Shown: positions 46,315-59,001 of the stretch, one piece after another
Position numbering within the stretch: the first letter of the stretch is position 1
Layout of the letters: each line of letters starts with the position of its first letter
Assembly: GCF_964656455.1 (NCBI RefSeq)
Contig: NC_135726.1
Span: 33,199,930-33,263,929, forward strand
Direction of reading: 5' to 3'
DNA: 64,000 nt
From: Halichoerus grypus
Taxonomy: Eukaryota > Chordata > Mammalia > Carnivora > Phocidae
Notes under the pieces: generated by a model
What the model was told of the DNA's origin: nothing
Databases searched by the model: none
What the model saw: the letters and a program-made list of their open reading frames with translations, nothing else
Position numbers and translations under genes: made by a program

Positions 46315-46745
46315 AATTAGAAAAATAAATGCCCTATCATTAGGCTGTGACCAAGATTAAGGCATGTCAATGTTACCTTTATCCACTAAAAGGCTAAAAC
46401 CTAGATAATAAAAGGTAGTTGCAGTACCAGTAGCATTTCCCAAAATGTCATATCACAAAAGTATCACTTACATAATTGCTTATAGTTTATTCCTTTGCTT
46501 TCCTCTTTTCTATGTGCATCTTTGTAACAATTTTTTTTAAAGTGAAAATATAATTGTTGTCATGTGAACAGCTGTAGAAATGATTAAAAGGTATGGAAAA
46601 ACATAACATGAATGCCAATAATCTGTTTCTGGCAGTAATATATATGGAACACTATTTAAGAACTAAAGAAGAGAAAGAAACAAAAAGGGAGAAAGGTTTA
46701 TCATGGTAAAAACTAAACCTCATTGCTTAGTAGAAAAAAAAGATT
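46315..46745. other. Unassigned AT-rich sequence
   Basis: No recognised feature. Confidence 0.5.
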
Positions 46746-46749
46746 TCAT

Positions 46750-46985
46750 ATTTAAAGTCAATGAGACCTAACTCCTAGCTAGAAACACTATCCCACATCA
46801 TTGGAGTCAGCAGGAGTGCCTTGCTGGAGGGGCAATGTTGCAGGACAAAGTGGACAGGATTTTGGAGCTGGGGTACAGAAAATAATCCACCTCTGCCAGA
46901 TGAATAACCTTGGGCAAATCAGTTTAACTCTGCCAGGCCACATTTTGGCATCCAAAAATTTGATATAACTACCCAAAAGCCTCAT
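46750..46985 (+). mobile_element. MIR SINE, diverged
   Basis: CCACCTCTGCCAGATGAATAACCTTGGGCAAATCAGTTTAACTCTG follows the MIR core order; the 3' part is eroded. Confidence 0.65.
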
Positions 46986-46989
46986 GTTG

Positions 46990-49255
46990 AGGCGAATATA
47001 TATTTCTCTGTGGTTTGTTGTTTTCTAAATAGATAGCACTGTGTAAATGTAGGCTATTGTTTTGTATTGCCAATTGTCAAATACACTACATAATTCTATC
47101 CAACTATAAAAACAAGTATAGGCTCCCAATGGTCTTTTCAATAGTCAGAGATTTATAAATAAAATGATTTTCTTAATGGGATTAACTTGATGTTTTTCTT
47201 AAACATGTAACCTTGAGCCCACCCTACAAAATAATACTTTGACTATATCAATGCACATAATAAAGGCTATCCTAGCTTCTAAGACATCAAACATCATTCA
47301 CAAAAGAGATATATTTGTTTTGGAAAGAAAAGACTTCTACTTTTACGTCTAACTATAAATGATTTATTGATAAATGCAAATCATAGCCTGTCTGAGAGGC
47401 ACTCCTGTGAGAGCATCCTCATGTGTGGTTTACAAGTTTAAGGAAGAGGGGAAATGCCTTGATGGTACCAATGGACATTATGTCTATTTTAATATTGTTA
47501 AAGGGAAATTCTCTTTTAGGCATTTAAGAAAACTGCATTAAAATAAGTTCAAGAATGGGAAAATACCAAAACTGCAAAGAAGGTAAAAATAATTGTAATC
47601 TTAAACAGAGATAATAATCAATCAACATGTTGACATATACTCTACCAGTCATCTTCTATAAATACGTCTTCTAAAAATGCATCCTATAAATATAATTTTG
47701 CACCTGTCTTCTTCCCATTGAGTATCAAATACACTTTTAAGGAGCAATTGTTTGGAAACTGTCTCAAGTACACAAGGAAATATGTTTCAATTGAAATAAT
47801 TCAGTGGCCAATGGAAATATCAAATTCCCAATTTTTCTCACCTCATTGAATAGAAACAAATGTTCTCATTTCAAATGAGTGGGAATAACCAAACTGATTT
47901 AGGACTCTACTTAACTTCTGGTTAAAAAAACGTAGTTGCATCCGGCAACAATATTATGGGCAACAAAAGAAAAAGTAACCGTCTAAATTTGCACCAGGGT
48001 CATTTCTTCAGACAACCAAAGCCCATCTATTTCCCAGCTCCATGCCTCAGGCTTAAAATGGATCTCTCTGAAGCAATGATAGAATTTTTGCCAAGTGACT
48101 AGGATATAAACACCCTTTTGGTTGCACAGCAAGACATATGCTCTAAAGAAAAATGGTTCAAAATAGGCAAGTGGGTTTCTCTAGAATAAATGAGAGCCTT
48201 GTAGGCAGCTTCTTCTTCAGAGCCTCATGACTGCATTTGCTTGGTAACTCTGTCTTCTCCACAGGTAATGGCAGCACACTGTTTTCATGATTCCTTACAC
48301 TAATGAATTGCAATAAATTTGTTTTTGATATCCCAGAGAGCCCTAACTTCAGCCTTTAGGCAATGCTGAGAATGCACCCTATATTCTAGACTCACCTTTT
48401 GCAAGGTGTACTCTCAGCACTGTGGCCGATTTCCATGGGAGAATACTCTATTTAAAGAACTACCGTCCCAGCATAATACAGAAAATCACTTATGAAGATG
48501 CAAGAGACATGGAACGCTCTCAATTATGTTTACACAAGCACAATGTCAGAGTCTCCCTTCCCTGTTCCCTAAGGGGGTAGGGAGGAGAGTACTCAGTTGT
48601 AAGGAAAGAAAGACATACAGTAAGTATTAGTGTAGTCAGAGGAGTGGGAAGATTGAAGCTCCTCCAAAGGGGATGTACGCATACACTTCCTGAGCCCAAG
48701 AGTGTGCTGTAAGGTCAGACAGGCATTGGCAGAAAGGAGAGAGGGAAGGAAGGAAGGCCAAAGCAGAAAAACAGTTTCTATGCCCCCTATTTTTGACCTC
48801 AAACACAGACATCAAATTCTTCTCTTGGCATGTTTTAAAATGGAGTATCTTTAAAACAAGGAATATTTAAAGGGCACATTAAATTTTATTTTTAAAACTT
48901 TTCATAGACTAAAAATAAGTAAACCACTCTCAATTGACAAAATGTGCCAATACAACACATTAAGTACCTTCATCCTTCATTTACAGGCAGCTACATTCAT
49001 AGTCCTTGGAGTCCCTTGAATTTAAAAATGGAAATAACAGCATAAATTTATAATATATATGATTTTATGATTAAATCCCAAGATAGAAATGAAAAAAAAT
49101 TTAATGTCATTTTAAAAATTGCTAACTCCTGAGTTGGGATGTTTAAGGATATTTCACAGAACGAAACTAGTTTCATAATTGTGTGCATCAATGAGATGGG
49201 GTCAATTTAGCTTTATTCTTACAGTGAGAAGAACATGGTTGCCACAAAATCAAAC
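46990..49255. other. Repeat-poor AT-rich sequence
   Basis: About 2.3 kb without recognisable mobile elements or coding potential. A place to look for CBLN1-linked regulatory elements. Confidence 0.45.
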
Positions 49256-49259
49256 CTCT

Positions 49260-49390
49260 TCCCAGATATCCTCCATAGAGGGCAGGAAGTCTTCTGTTTT
49301 ATTCACTGATATATCCCTGACCCCCACCTCAAATACCTGTCACATAGTGGGTGGTCAACACACATTAGTTGAATGAGTAAATAAATACAG
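49260..49390 (+). mobile_element. L2/MIR-type 3' tail
   Basis: AGAGGGCAGGAAGTCTTCTG, GATATATCCCTGACCCCCAC, GTCACATAGTGGGTGGTCAA and GTTGAATGAGTAAATAAATA follow the order of a forward L2 tail. Confidence 0.75.
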
Positions 49391-49689
49391 AAAATATAAA
49401 TTTGGTGCATGCTGTGTTTGTGAAGCTGGGTCAATTGTGTATATTGTTATTGGTTGTCTTTGTTTTAAATTTGGGCATGAGGACTTTCAATGGAATATAT
49501 CTACCAAAATCAAAGACGTTATTGCCTGAACTTTTGTGCAGCAACAGAAGAAAAACCACTAGGTGGGTGCCTAGTCAACCTCAAGATGAGTCTGGAGCAA
49601 GCCTGGGGCAGTGGATGTCGTCGCACCTGGGGTTCTAATTTTGGCATTCCTTCTACCTGGGCACCCAGGCAGGAGAAGAGCAGTAGCAC

Positions 49690-49890
49690 TCATGGATTGG
49701 ATAGCACGTGCCAGGTTCAGGCTAATCATGTGGATTATCTCATTCCATCCTTAAAATCAGCCCTTAGGGTAGATGCTTATTTTATTCCTACTCGTTTGAT
49801 GAGAAAACTAAACACAGAGTTATACAGCTCATCAAAGGGCTCTTGCCTACTAGGCATGGGCGTGAGGTTTTAGCCTTTGCATTCTGATTT
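49690..49890 (-). mobile_element. MIR-like SINE, diverged
   Basis: GCACGTGCCAGGTTCAGGCTA, ATTATCTCATTCCATCCTTA and TTGATGAGAAAACTAAACAC resemble reverse MIR. Confidence 0.6.
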
Positions 49891-50025
49891 TAGAGCCAAC
49901 ACAAGTACCACTGTGTTGCATGGACTGTCTCAGGGAGCTTACCCTCCCTGGGCCCCAATCTGTAAAATGTAGGCAGCTAACTTGATAAAAATTAAGATTC
50001 AACATTTAAGGTTCAAGACACTCCA

Positions 50026-50342
50026 TGGTGGGGGGTGGGCAAAATGGGTGAAGGGAGTCAAAAGGTACAAACTTCCAGTTATAAAATAAATAAGTCCTGG
50101 GGATGTAATGTATAGCATCGGTGACTATAGTTAATAATATTGTATTGTGTATTGGAAAGTTGCTAAGAGAGAATATCTTAAAAGTTCTTATCACAGGAAA
50201 AAATTTATAACCATATTTGGTGATGGATTTAACTAAACTCATTCTGGTGATCATTTCTCAATATGTAACAAATATTGAATAATTATGTTGTATACCTAAA
50301 ACTAATATAATGTTATGTGTCACTTATATCTCAATTAAAAAA
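50026..50342 (+). mobile_element. 5'-truncated L1 3' end with 12-bp TSD
   Basis: The L1 3' UTR blocks GATGTAATGTATAGCATCGG, GACTATAGTTAATAATATTG and GTTGTATACCTAAAACTAAT are followed by an A-rich tail. CAAGACACTCCA flanks it at 50014-50025 and 50343-50354. Confidence 0.92.
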
Positions 50343-50354
50343 CAAGACACTCCA

Positions 50355-50820
50355 GGTTAAAGATCCAAAATTCTGATATTTATTTATCTAAAAAAGGCCA
50401 TAGAAGTTTCACTGCAGTAATACCCTGTCATCTTGGTATTGTTGGTGCATAATTATTAGGATCAATTACATAGTAAGTGAGGATGGACTATTCATGAAAT
50501 TTTATAATATAGTAACAAAACCATAGATAAATTTCAGTACCTCTATAGTTACTTAAAAACAGTTACACTGTACAGTATGTTACTATAACAACCAGAGGAA
50601 ATAGTAATTCAACCGGGCTGTTCTTCTAGGTCAGTAAACACTAAGATTTAATAGATATTTTCATTAAATTTATTCTAACTTTTGTTGCCACTTACTTGCC
50701 AAAGTTTGCCTTCTAATTGCTTTATGTTTCCTAACTAGCATTTATACTGTTTTGGTAAGGGCCTCAACCAATACTGGGCAGTGGTGTGAAATTAAATGAA
50801 ATAATTAAATTAAATAGACT
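50355..50820. other. Unassigned AT-rich sequence
   Basis: No recognised feature. Confidence 0.5.
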
Positions 50821-50821
50821 A

Positions 50822-50935
50822 GGGTGCACCTGGTTGGCTCAGTCCGTACAGCATGTGACTCTCAATTTTCGGGTTGTGAGTTCTAGCCCCACATTGTGCC
50901 TAGAGATTACTTAAAAAAAAAAAAATATATATATA
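50822..50935 (+). mobile_element. Short, older SINEC-type SINE
   Basis: GGGTGCACCTGGTTGGCTCAG head with a body (CATGTGACTCTCAATTTTCG, GGGTTGTGAGTTCTAGCCCC, TAGAGATTACTTAAAA) lacking the CT-rich stretch. An older branch, about 115 bp. Confidence 0.85.
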
Positions 50936-50944
50936 TCTTAAAAA

Positions 50945-51530
50945 AAGATTCCCTCATTAGTACCTATATATTGAAATATACTTTATCATGGTTTCCTTTC
51001 AATCCAGTATTTTAAAATATAAAATATTACCTATGTTATATAACAATAAAATCCTTATTTGTTGAGAATATGCACAGATAAAAGTTTATAAGCTTAAAAA
51101 GTAAATAGTAATTGTCCCAACAATAAAACACATTTTGGTAAGGTTTTCACATTTTAAAAACTCAAAATACCTTTATGAGTTTATAAAATAATACTGTATT
51201 TTTCTCAAGATATTAACATATTCTTGTATTGCAGTTGGATAGGATGTAATTTACTTCACGATTTAGCATTTGCTACTTTAAAGAATACTTCTTTTAATAT
51301 TTTCACTTTAATATTCTGAAAATAGCATAATTACATCTACCAGAGGTTAATTTTTAAAACTTGACATGAATGGTTTTGTTTGAAATACACAACTTTGGTC
51401 ATGTCATGTATCTAATCTGGTTTTGTAATAAATCAGGGTTTAATTCATAGTGATTTTCTACGATAAAACAACTAATGGTTCCACAAGAGGATAAAATGTA
51501 TCAAATCTGTTGGTTCTGAAGGTGAAGCAA
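50945..51530. other. Unassigned AT-rich sequence
   Basis: No recognised feature. Confidence 0.5.
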
Positions 51531-51534
51531 GGTT

Positions 51535-52140
51535 TTGTTCTGGTACAGTGTATCACTGAGAACCCAGGAGGAAACAGAATTAAACTCAGTTCAAATGGAA
51601 AGATTTTTAATGAAGGGACGACCTACAGAGGTGTTGGCAGGGTCAGGGGAATCAACACGGGATGCTAAGAACCCAGGGACTGGCAAATCCCCCATCCTCA
51701 GGCAGAAGATACAATGGGAGAAGAATGCTCCTGGCATGAGAGCTCAAGCCCAAGAGAGGAGGAAGGGTCACTGAGTAGGAGCTACAATCCTGAAAAGGGG
51801 AAGCTACCACCAGAGATTTTTCAGGGTCATTTTTCATACTACCTGCACTGATTCAGGGAGAGAGCAGGAAGAAATATTCCAACTTCTCTCTCCCCTTCTC
51901 TCTGATCCTCTGCTTATACCTTCCATTGGCCAAAACAGAAGCCAATTAGAAGGAGTCAGCTTCTAGGGGCAAGAACAGGAAGAAGAAGGCAGAGCGGTAG
52001 GGGAGCATAGCACTAGGGAGCCCAATCACATAACTATCACTGAGGTCTGACGCAAAGGAGCAAAACTAAGCATGCTCCTCTGACTTAATTTCTAAGAAGG
52101 CTACCAGAAAATATCATTTTGGGCAAATAATTTTTAAAAA
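51535..52140. other. Possible old interspersed repeat, family unknown
   Basis: The block at about 51555-51700 (GAACCCAGGAGGAAACAGAA, TTTTTAATGAAGGGACGACC, GAATCAACACGGGATGCTAA) has the feel of an old mammalian repeat. I cannot name it, and no gene is supported. Confidence 0.3.
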
Positions 52141-52149
52141 TACAAAAAC

Positions 52150-52658
52150 TCTAAACAAACAATCTGATTAAAAGTGGGCAGAGGACCTGAATGCACATTT
52201 TCCCAAAGAAGACATACAGAATGCCAACAGACACAAGAACCACTCATCATCAGGGAAATGCAAATTAAAACCACAATGAGCTATCACCTCACACCTGTCA
52301 GAATGGCTAGTCCCAAAAAGATAAGAAATAACAAGTGTTGGTGATGATGTAGAGGAAAAGGAATCCTTATGCACTGTTGGTGGGAATGTAAATTTGTGCA
52401 GCCATTGTGGAGAACAGTATGGAGGTTTCTCAAAAACTTAAAAATAGAAATACCATATGATCCAGTAATTCCACTACTGGGTATATACCCAAAGAAAATG
52501 AATACACTAATTCAAAAAGATATAGGCACCCCTATGTTTATTGCAGCATTATTTACAATAGCCAAGATATGGCAACCTCAGTGTCCATCAATAGATGAAT
52601 GGAGAAATAAAATGTAATACACACACACATATGTATACACATATATATGTATTCCATT

Positions 52659-52690
<32 letters not shown>

Positions 52691-53165
52691 GTATGGACTA
52701 TTACTCAGCCATAAAAAAGAATGAGATCTTGCCATTTGCAACAACATGGATGGACCTAGACAGTATTATGCTAAGTGAAATAATCAGAGAAAGACAAATA
52801 CTATATGATTTCACTTATATGTGGTATCTAAAAAACAAATGAACAAACAAACAAAAAACAGGAACAGACCCATAAATACAGAGAACAAACTGGTGGTTGC
52901 TAGAGGGGAGAAAGGTGGGAAAAATAGGTGAAGGGGAGTGGGAGGTGCAGGCTTTGAGTTATGGAATGCATAAATCATGGGGATAAAAGGTACAGAATAG
53001 AAAATATAGTCAATGGTACCATAAAAGTGTTGTATGGTGACAGATGGTAGCTACACTTGGGGTGAGCACAGCATAATGTATAGACTTGTTGAATCCTTAT
53101 ATTATACATATGACACTAATGTGACATTGTGTGTCAGCTACACTTCAGTTTTAAAAAATAAAAAA
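52150..53165 (+). mobile_element. 5'-truncated L1, end of ORF2 and 3' UTR
   Basis: The final ORF2 region is readable (open from 52369 to 52617: [28 protein letters not shown]). It is followed by a microsatellite, the 3' UTR (TATGATTTCACTTATATGTG, GTTGCTAGAGGGGAG) and an A-rich tail. ACAAAAACTC copies lie near 52143 and 53167. Confidence 0.9.
52619..52690. repeat. Microsatellite with an inverted core
   Basis: CA and TA units surround TGTATTCCATTACACA at 52647-52662, which is the reverse complement of the GTAATGGAATACA-like sequence expected at this L1 position. Confidence 0.8.
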
Positions 53166-53169
53166 CAAA

Positions 53170-53685
53170 AACTCCTTTTTCTTCTGCATTTCCCCCCTTC
53201 AAGTTCTATTTAAATTCTTCCTTTTGTTTACCTCCTGGTAACACAGAAGTCTGTGGTTCAGAGTCCTCCAGTTAAACAGACCTTTCTCTAAGACCCCATC
53301 CTGAGAGCACTCTGAGCTGCAGGAAGTCTACACTACTGTCAGTGAATGCAAAATCCAGGAAATTTCCCTAAGATCCCTATTAAGGTTGGTGATAACTTTT
53401 TCCAAATGTTAACCCAGCCACCCACCAGTGATGACAACACTCACCATTTCTTTGAAAAACGTCAAATGCATGTGAATTACATACCTGAGATATTTGTTTG
53501 AATGTTCTCTAATCTATTAATTTCATGTGTGTGTGTAATTTTTGCATGTCTTCTGATTAATAGGATAAATGTAAACAAATACGGAGAATAATCAAAGCTA
53601 CCACATGAGAACGTAGATAGTCCCACTACTAAGAAGCCTTTTGAGTACATCTGGAAGTCTTAAATGGAGGTTCTCCACGTATTCA
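53170..53685. other. Unassigned sequence
   Basis: No recognised feature. Confidence 0.5.
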
Positions 53686-53689
53686 TCTC

Positions 53690-53812
53690 TGACTACCACG
53701 AAACAAGGTCCTGGAGGGCAGGAAGCATATGTGATTCATCTTTGCAGTAGCCACAGGTCCTAAAACTGTCTCGCGCATTGCAGGCACTCGATAAATGTTT
53801 GCTGAATTGGCC
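53690..53812 (+). mobile_element. L2 3' end
   Basis: CTGGAGGGCAGGAAGCATAT, TGCAGGCACTCGATAAATGT and TTGCTGAATTGG follow the forward L2 tail. Confidence 0.8.
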
Positions 53813-53814
53813 AA

Positions 53815-55475
53815 ACCTTGGTTTGTCCCCATAATCAACTACCCCAAAAGCACACAGATAATTACTTCTTGGAAAAATTCCAACTACTGTTTGATGTTAC
53901 CTATGTGACTTTTCTCTCAAGAGCAGCTCTGTAGGATTACATTATTTTTTTTCCCTTTGACCTTAATGGCGTGTACTTGAACAACAGCTTCATATAAAAT
54001 TCTTACCAGCACATACCACAGCAGATCCAAGGTATTGTTTTAAAAACGGTGCCAGTATCTCAATTTAGAAGACACATAGTCTCTCCTTCAGAATAGAGGC
54101 TAGAAAATGCATAGTTTGGTATTAAGATACATAAAAGCTAAATATATTGTGAATATATTCTTTGATTTTCTAAGATCCAAGTTTTTTTAAAAAGAATTAA
54201 AATGTTACCATAAAACTGGCCTTCATTAAAAAGTAATCCTGCATTTGATAAGTGTCCAATTTTAAAGTTTATTTTGTAATGTAACTTTTAAAACTTAAAC
54301 AGCAAAAATGTGGCATTTAAAATGAGTCTGAGTAGGCAAAAAAATAAAGACATACCAGGAAGACAGGTTTGGGTGAAATTTCAAATCTTATTTCATACTT
54401 GGTACAACTTAGAATCATTTTTATATTTTATATAGAATAGATCCAAGCTTTAATTTGAAATGACCTTGACCCTTGAAATCCTAAACTTAACACTTCAGAA
54501 CAAACTAGTCATTCTCTTCTGCTTTATGGGCAAATCAACTAAATACTAGTGAATTATACTGTTTGAACCACAGGACTAAGAGATAAAATGCTGTTTGATG
54601 TATATAAACACTAGAGAATCCATTTTGATTTAATAAAAAGACAAGTTCATTGTACATCCAATGACAAAATATTTCCCCTTTCCTGAAAATGCTCCCTTAT
54701 TCTAAAAATAGGGGATTGCTTTTTTTCCCAGGATGTGGGGTGAGTGGGATCAAGATAGCTGTTATATTCATGTCTCAAAATGCACTGTGGTGGGAAATTC
54801 AGAATGCAGTGAAGGGTAATAAACCGTTTACTTCATCGAAACAGAAGGCTGAATTTAAAGCAGCAAGTAAAGGATATAACAGCAACAGTATACAATCATT
54901 ATTTGCAATCTTGTAGTTGCCTAAATCTCTACAATGCATTACTTTAAAAGCTTCAGATCAATGGTTTTATAATACTTTACCAATATTTCAACATCTGAAA
55001 AGTCTTAACAGGTTAAACCCTATAGTCTTAAATTTCAAATATGACCTAACTCAATCTTTTTATTTTTTGGATGTTCTCTCTCAAATTTCCATTTGTTTTT
55101 ATTAATCGATAAATGATGAAGAATTTTAGGTGCCTATCCACGAAGAAATGAAATTTTTATCTTTTTAGGAGCCTAAAAAATGAATAGAAAAAAGTCAATT
55201 CCAACATAATGTTATCAAAATAACCTTTTAGAATAGAATGTTACAATTACTTAGTTATTTACACTTATCTGGCTCTACCATTCAAAGTGCATCCAGGCTT
55301 CAAAGCTAACCCTTAAGTAACGTCATGGTTGATAGCGTCTAATTTCATTGTTTAGCTGACGTCTTGAAGATCCAAAAGGACCAAGACAAACACATCTATT
55401 GTTTTGGCTACTGTATCAGTCTTCATCACTGTTGTTTTTGGGTGAAATACATTGCAGCTGACCCTTGGTGAGAGA
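53815..55475. other. Repeat-poor AT-rich sequence
   Basis: No gene or repeat recognised. Candidate location for regulatory elements, unproven. Confidence 0.45.
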
Positions 55476-55479
55476 CTAA

Positions 55480-55960
55480 AATAGACAATGTGTTATTTCT
55501 GCCTGCCCAGCATCCCTTCTGCAATTTTCCTTTGGAGAACCCCCCTAGTCTAGACAGCGTGCAGCTAACACCAAATGCCTTTTCAGAGGAAGACACCTGA
55601 ATTCAAGTTTACTCAGGAGAACAGTCCCTTCTCTATGTTCAGAAAGGGGCAAGCGACTCAGACTGCCCCTATAAGAAGAGCCCTGAGACTTTTGAGAAGT
55701 CATCTCTCTTTCTTGCTAGGACTAAGTTGGTAGTAGCATCTAAGGAGCTATCATTAGGAAATGACTTATCTGAAAATGAAGCCAAAACCAGAAAACAGAT
55801 CTTGATAACCTTGACTGGCAGATCCAGCCATATTTCCACTGGCAAGATGTACTCGTAGCCTTTTTGCATTAACCAGATAAAGTCCATTATACTTAAGCCA
55901 GTTTGAATCTGCTTCCTCGTTTGCAGCTAAAAGAATCCTGGGTCTAAAATGAGACAACGC
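55480..55960. other. Possible old interspersed repeat
   Basis: TTCTGCCTGCCCAGCATCCC near 55499 and AGCTAAAAGAATCCTGGGTC near 55925 resemble ends of an old mammalian repeat. The family is not identified. Confidence 0.3.
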
Positions 55961-57150
55961 TAAAAATAAACATGACTGCTTTTGAGGTTTCTAATGGATT
56001 TTCCTCCCTATATATATGATCTCATTTAATCACCACAACTCAGGAAAGTAAATACCTATTAACATTAAATTAATATTCATTATTTTTTGAACACATACTA
56101 TGTGGAAAAGGGATGGAGAATGCTAGAAGAGTGATCAATCTGAAATCTGGTGACCACAGAAGTCTCACTTCATGGGAAAAAAAGCGGAGGTTACGTATCT
56201 CAAGTCATTCAATAGATATTCATCAAATGGAAGATAAACAGTATATAGCAGAGCCGGGGTGCAATTGTTGCACTAATCCCTCAATGATCAATTAGGAGGC
56301 TCTTGAAACAGCCCAGGCCAGACAAATGAATGCCCAATAGGTAGCCCTATGAGAATGGTTCAAACAATAGGACAGAGATGGAGTCAAATTAGATGTTGGG
56401 GCGGGGGGGGGGGGGTCCCAAGTGGGTGCAGCTGTTGTCACTGGAACAGGAGAAGAAGGAAGGGGCAGAGTTTGGGAGGCAAGGAAGGAGACAGGGTGTG
56501 GGTCAATTAAACATGCCTGTAGGGTATATAAGCTACAAGGTCCAGCAGGCCCTCAGGATGGCAGGCCTGGGCTGCAGAGAGGCTGAGATAGGAAATGCAA
56601 GATGGGGCATCACTGGCCTATAGATGGCAGTTCAGGCTGGGGCACTGCCCTGCTACAGCCTCGCCAGGAAGAGAAGAGGCACAAGGAGCTGGCGACCGAC
56701 CCCCTCCAGGTAATCTCAGTCCGGCTTGTGAGCTCCATGAAAACAGGCTTTCCCGGACAGGGCCGGTCCTCAGCGTAGAGTATATCGTAGGTTCTGCGTG
56801 AGTGCTTCTCCAGGGACCCTCTGCGGCCGCAGCTGCCAGCTATCCTGGGTGGCCGCTATACTGGATGCAGTCTCATTACTCAGCCCTCACCTCTTAAATT
56901 AGTTCATGCTCTCACATTAGGTGTAATCGCAGGTGGCAACGCTTTCTGGGGATGTCTCAAAAAGATTGGAGTTGAAAAAAATATTTTTGTGTCATTTTAA
57001 TTTAAAGTAAAATTGTTGCCTGTTTCCCCACCCTTTCCCTTTCTCCTGGCAAGCCCAGTGACCCTGGCAAGTCCAAACAGAGGCGGGTGTCAGAGATGGG
57101 GTTCCCCCCAGGTAATTCTTTAGACAGCTATGGAAGTCTCAAAGAAACAA
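55960..57150. other. Unassigned sequence upstream of the CpG island
   Basis: No recognised gene. Contains a 13-base G run at 56402-56414. GC content rises toward the right. Confidence 0.45.
56402..56414. repeat. Poly-G run
   Basis: About 13 consecutive G after GC. Confidence 0.9.
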
Positions 57151-57904
57151 AGGGAGGTTGAGAAGCTGAAAGGCGCGGCTACTGGCGATTCCAAGACAGG
57201 TTTCCCCGCGTGGGGGAGCGCGTACCCTAGGGGCGGCAGACCCCGCCCGTGGCAAACCCTGATGTTGAAAGGAAGTGCATTCAGTCCGCGCCCCCAGATC
57301 TTGCCAGATCCCCGGGCTTGTGCCGGGCCGCCTCCTGCCGCTGGTCCGCTCTGGCTCCGCTGAACATGCAGGTTCAAGGTCGCCCGGGGGTGACCGCAGC
57401 GCTAGTTGCGCCGGTGGCCAGCATCCCCACCCGCCTCTGCTCGGGGTCCGGAGCCGGCGCTTCTGCTCTGGACGTGACCGAGAGGTCCGCTCGTCCTTCT
57501 GCTTCCGCCGGGTTAACTGCCTGCGTTCATCCTTCAAGTCTCCGCCTGCCGGCTCCTCGGGCTGGAACGAACCCTTCCTCTCACCCTCTCCGCAGCTCCC
57601 TTCTGCCTGCCACTTAACAAAACTGTATTTTTGCTTCCCCGTTTGTGATTACGTGTGTGTGTGTAAAGTTCTGAGTCAATGCGTGAGGCAAAAATTCTTG
57701 TAGGGTCAAAATTACTCTTGAAAAATCGCCCATAAATCACAAGACATGACGTCTACACTCAACGCTTGATGTGCAGGTACACGTGGATAAAACAAGCAGT
57801 TAAGGGGCACAGCACATAAAAAATACCGATGCAATATTAAATTGTAAGTGCAAAAGAGAAAATGCGATCAGGTAAATGAGACTGCGTGCAACGCCACTGT
57901 ACTT

Positions 57905-58055
57905 GTCACTGCCTAGTGTGCTGGACTGTAAGAGGCACGAAGGCGGGCCTCATCTGCCTTGGCTCACCACGGCATCCTCAGCGCCCGGCCCAGTGCCTGG
58001 CACTTCGTACACGTTCAATGATCTATCCCGAATAAAAGAACGAACGAAGGAATGC
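57905..58055 (+). mobile_element. L2 3' end embedded in the CpG island
   Basis: The order TGTGCTGGACTGTAAGAGGC, CATCCTCAGCGCCCGGCCCA, GTGCCTGGCACTTCGTACAC, TTCAATGATCTATCCCGAAT and AAAGAACGAACGAAGGAATG matches the forward L2 tail, but with unusually many CpGs. Confidence 0.75.
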
Positions 58056-58695
58056 ACACTCGCTGGGACTCCACGGCCCACAGACAAGGGGGTTCGAGAG
58101 GCGGGCGAGGACGGCTGGGCGAAGTCCATCGCCGTGGCCGCGGGCTGGGGAGGCGGCGCTGAGACTCGCCTGGAGTCCAGCAAGCGGGCTCCGGACCGCG
58201 GCACCTGCACCTCCCCCCGAGGGCACCGCGCACGCCCCGCCCCGTCCCGCCCCGTCGCGCACGCACGCGCCCTGCAGCCCGGCCGCCCGGCCAGCTCGCT
58301 CGCCCAAGCTCACCGCGCGCCGGCTGCCCCTCGCGCCTGCGCCCGCTGGGGGGCGCTCCCCTCCCACCCCGCGCGCCCACACACGGGCGCCTCACGCGCC
58401 CCTGATTCTATTCCCGACCCCGGGCGCGCGCGCCGCCTCCTACCTGCGGGCTGGCGATTGGAGGCGGGCGGAAGGGCTGAGGGGGCTGAATAAGACGCTG
58501 GCATGAGGCGGGAGGCGAAAGAGCGAGCGGCCGCGGCGGACAGTCCGGGCACGGGCGCGCGCGCGCGCCCCCAGTCCTCGCTCCCTCAGCCGACTCCCGG
58601 CCAGAGCCCAACCCTGCTGCCGCGCGCCGCCCGCCTCGCCGCGCCTAATAACAACGGCGCCCGGGGTCAGGTGGCCGAGCGCGGACAGCGCCGCC

Positions 58696-58808
58696 ATTGG
58701 CTCAGCGGGGAGCGCGGCGCGTTAGGATTGGTTGGGGGGCGGAGCCTAGGCCGGTGCGGGGGCGGAGCTGTGGAGGGAGGCGGGCTAGGAGGCAGCGGGG
58801 GCGGGGCC
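58696..58808 (+). promoter_or_regulatory. CBLN1 core promoter elements
   Basis: Two reverse CCAAT boxes (ATTGG at 58696-58700 and 58727-58731) and three GC boxes (GGGGCGG at 58737-58743 and 58759-58765, GGGGGCGGGGCC at 58797-58808) lie within 115 bp. No good TATA box is present; AATAATTC at 58880 is the only AT-rich spot. Transcription probably starts at about 58870-58920, near the (CGG)5 run at 58891-58905. Confidence 0.65.
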
Positions 58809-58962
58809 AGGCGGCGGTCCGCGCCTTTGTGCCCGGCGCGCGCTCTCCGCCGGCTCCGGCTGCAGCGCCGGCTGCATCAATAATTCAGAGCGGCGGCGGC
58901 GGCGGCAGCGGCGGGTGCGAGCTGGAGGCGGCGGAAGCAGCGGGGACCGAGCGGCAGCGGCT

Positions 58963-59001
58963 ATGCATCCAAGTACGGCTGGGCAGCCGCGGCACCCCTG
59001 A
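58963..59001 (+). promoter_or_regulatory. Upstream ORF in CBLN1 leader
   Basis: A 12-codon uORF (MHPSTAGQPRHP, stop TGA) lies in the presumed 5' UTR, 199 bp before the CBLN1 ATG and in another frame. No other ATG lies between it and the gene start. If the leader includes it, it could lower translation. Confidence 0.5.
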
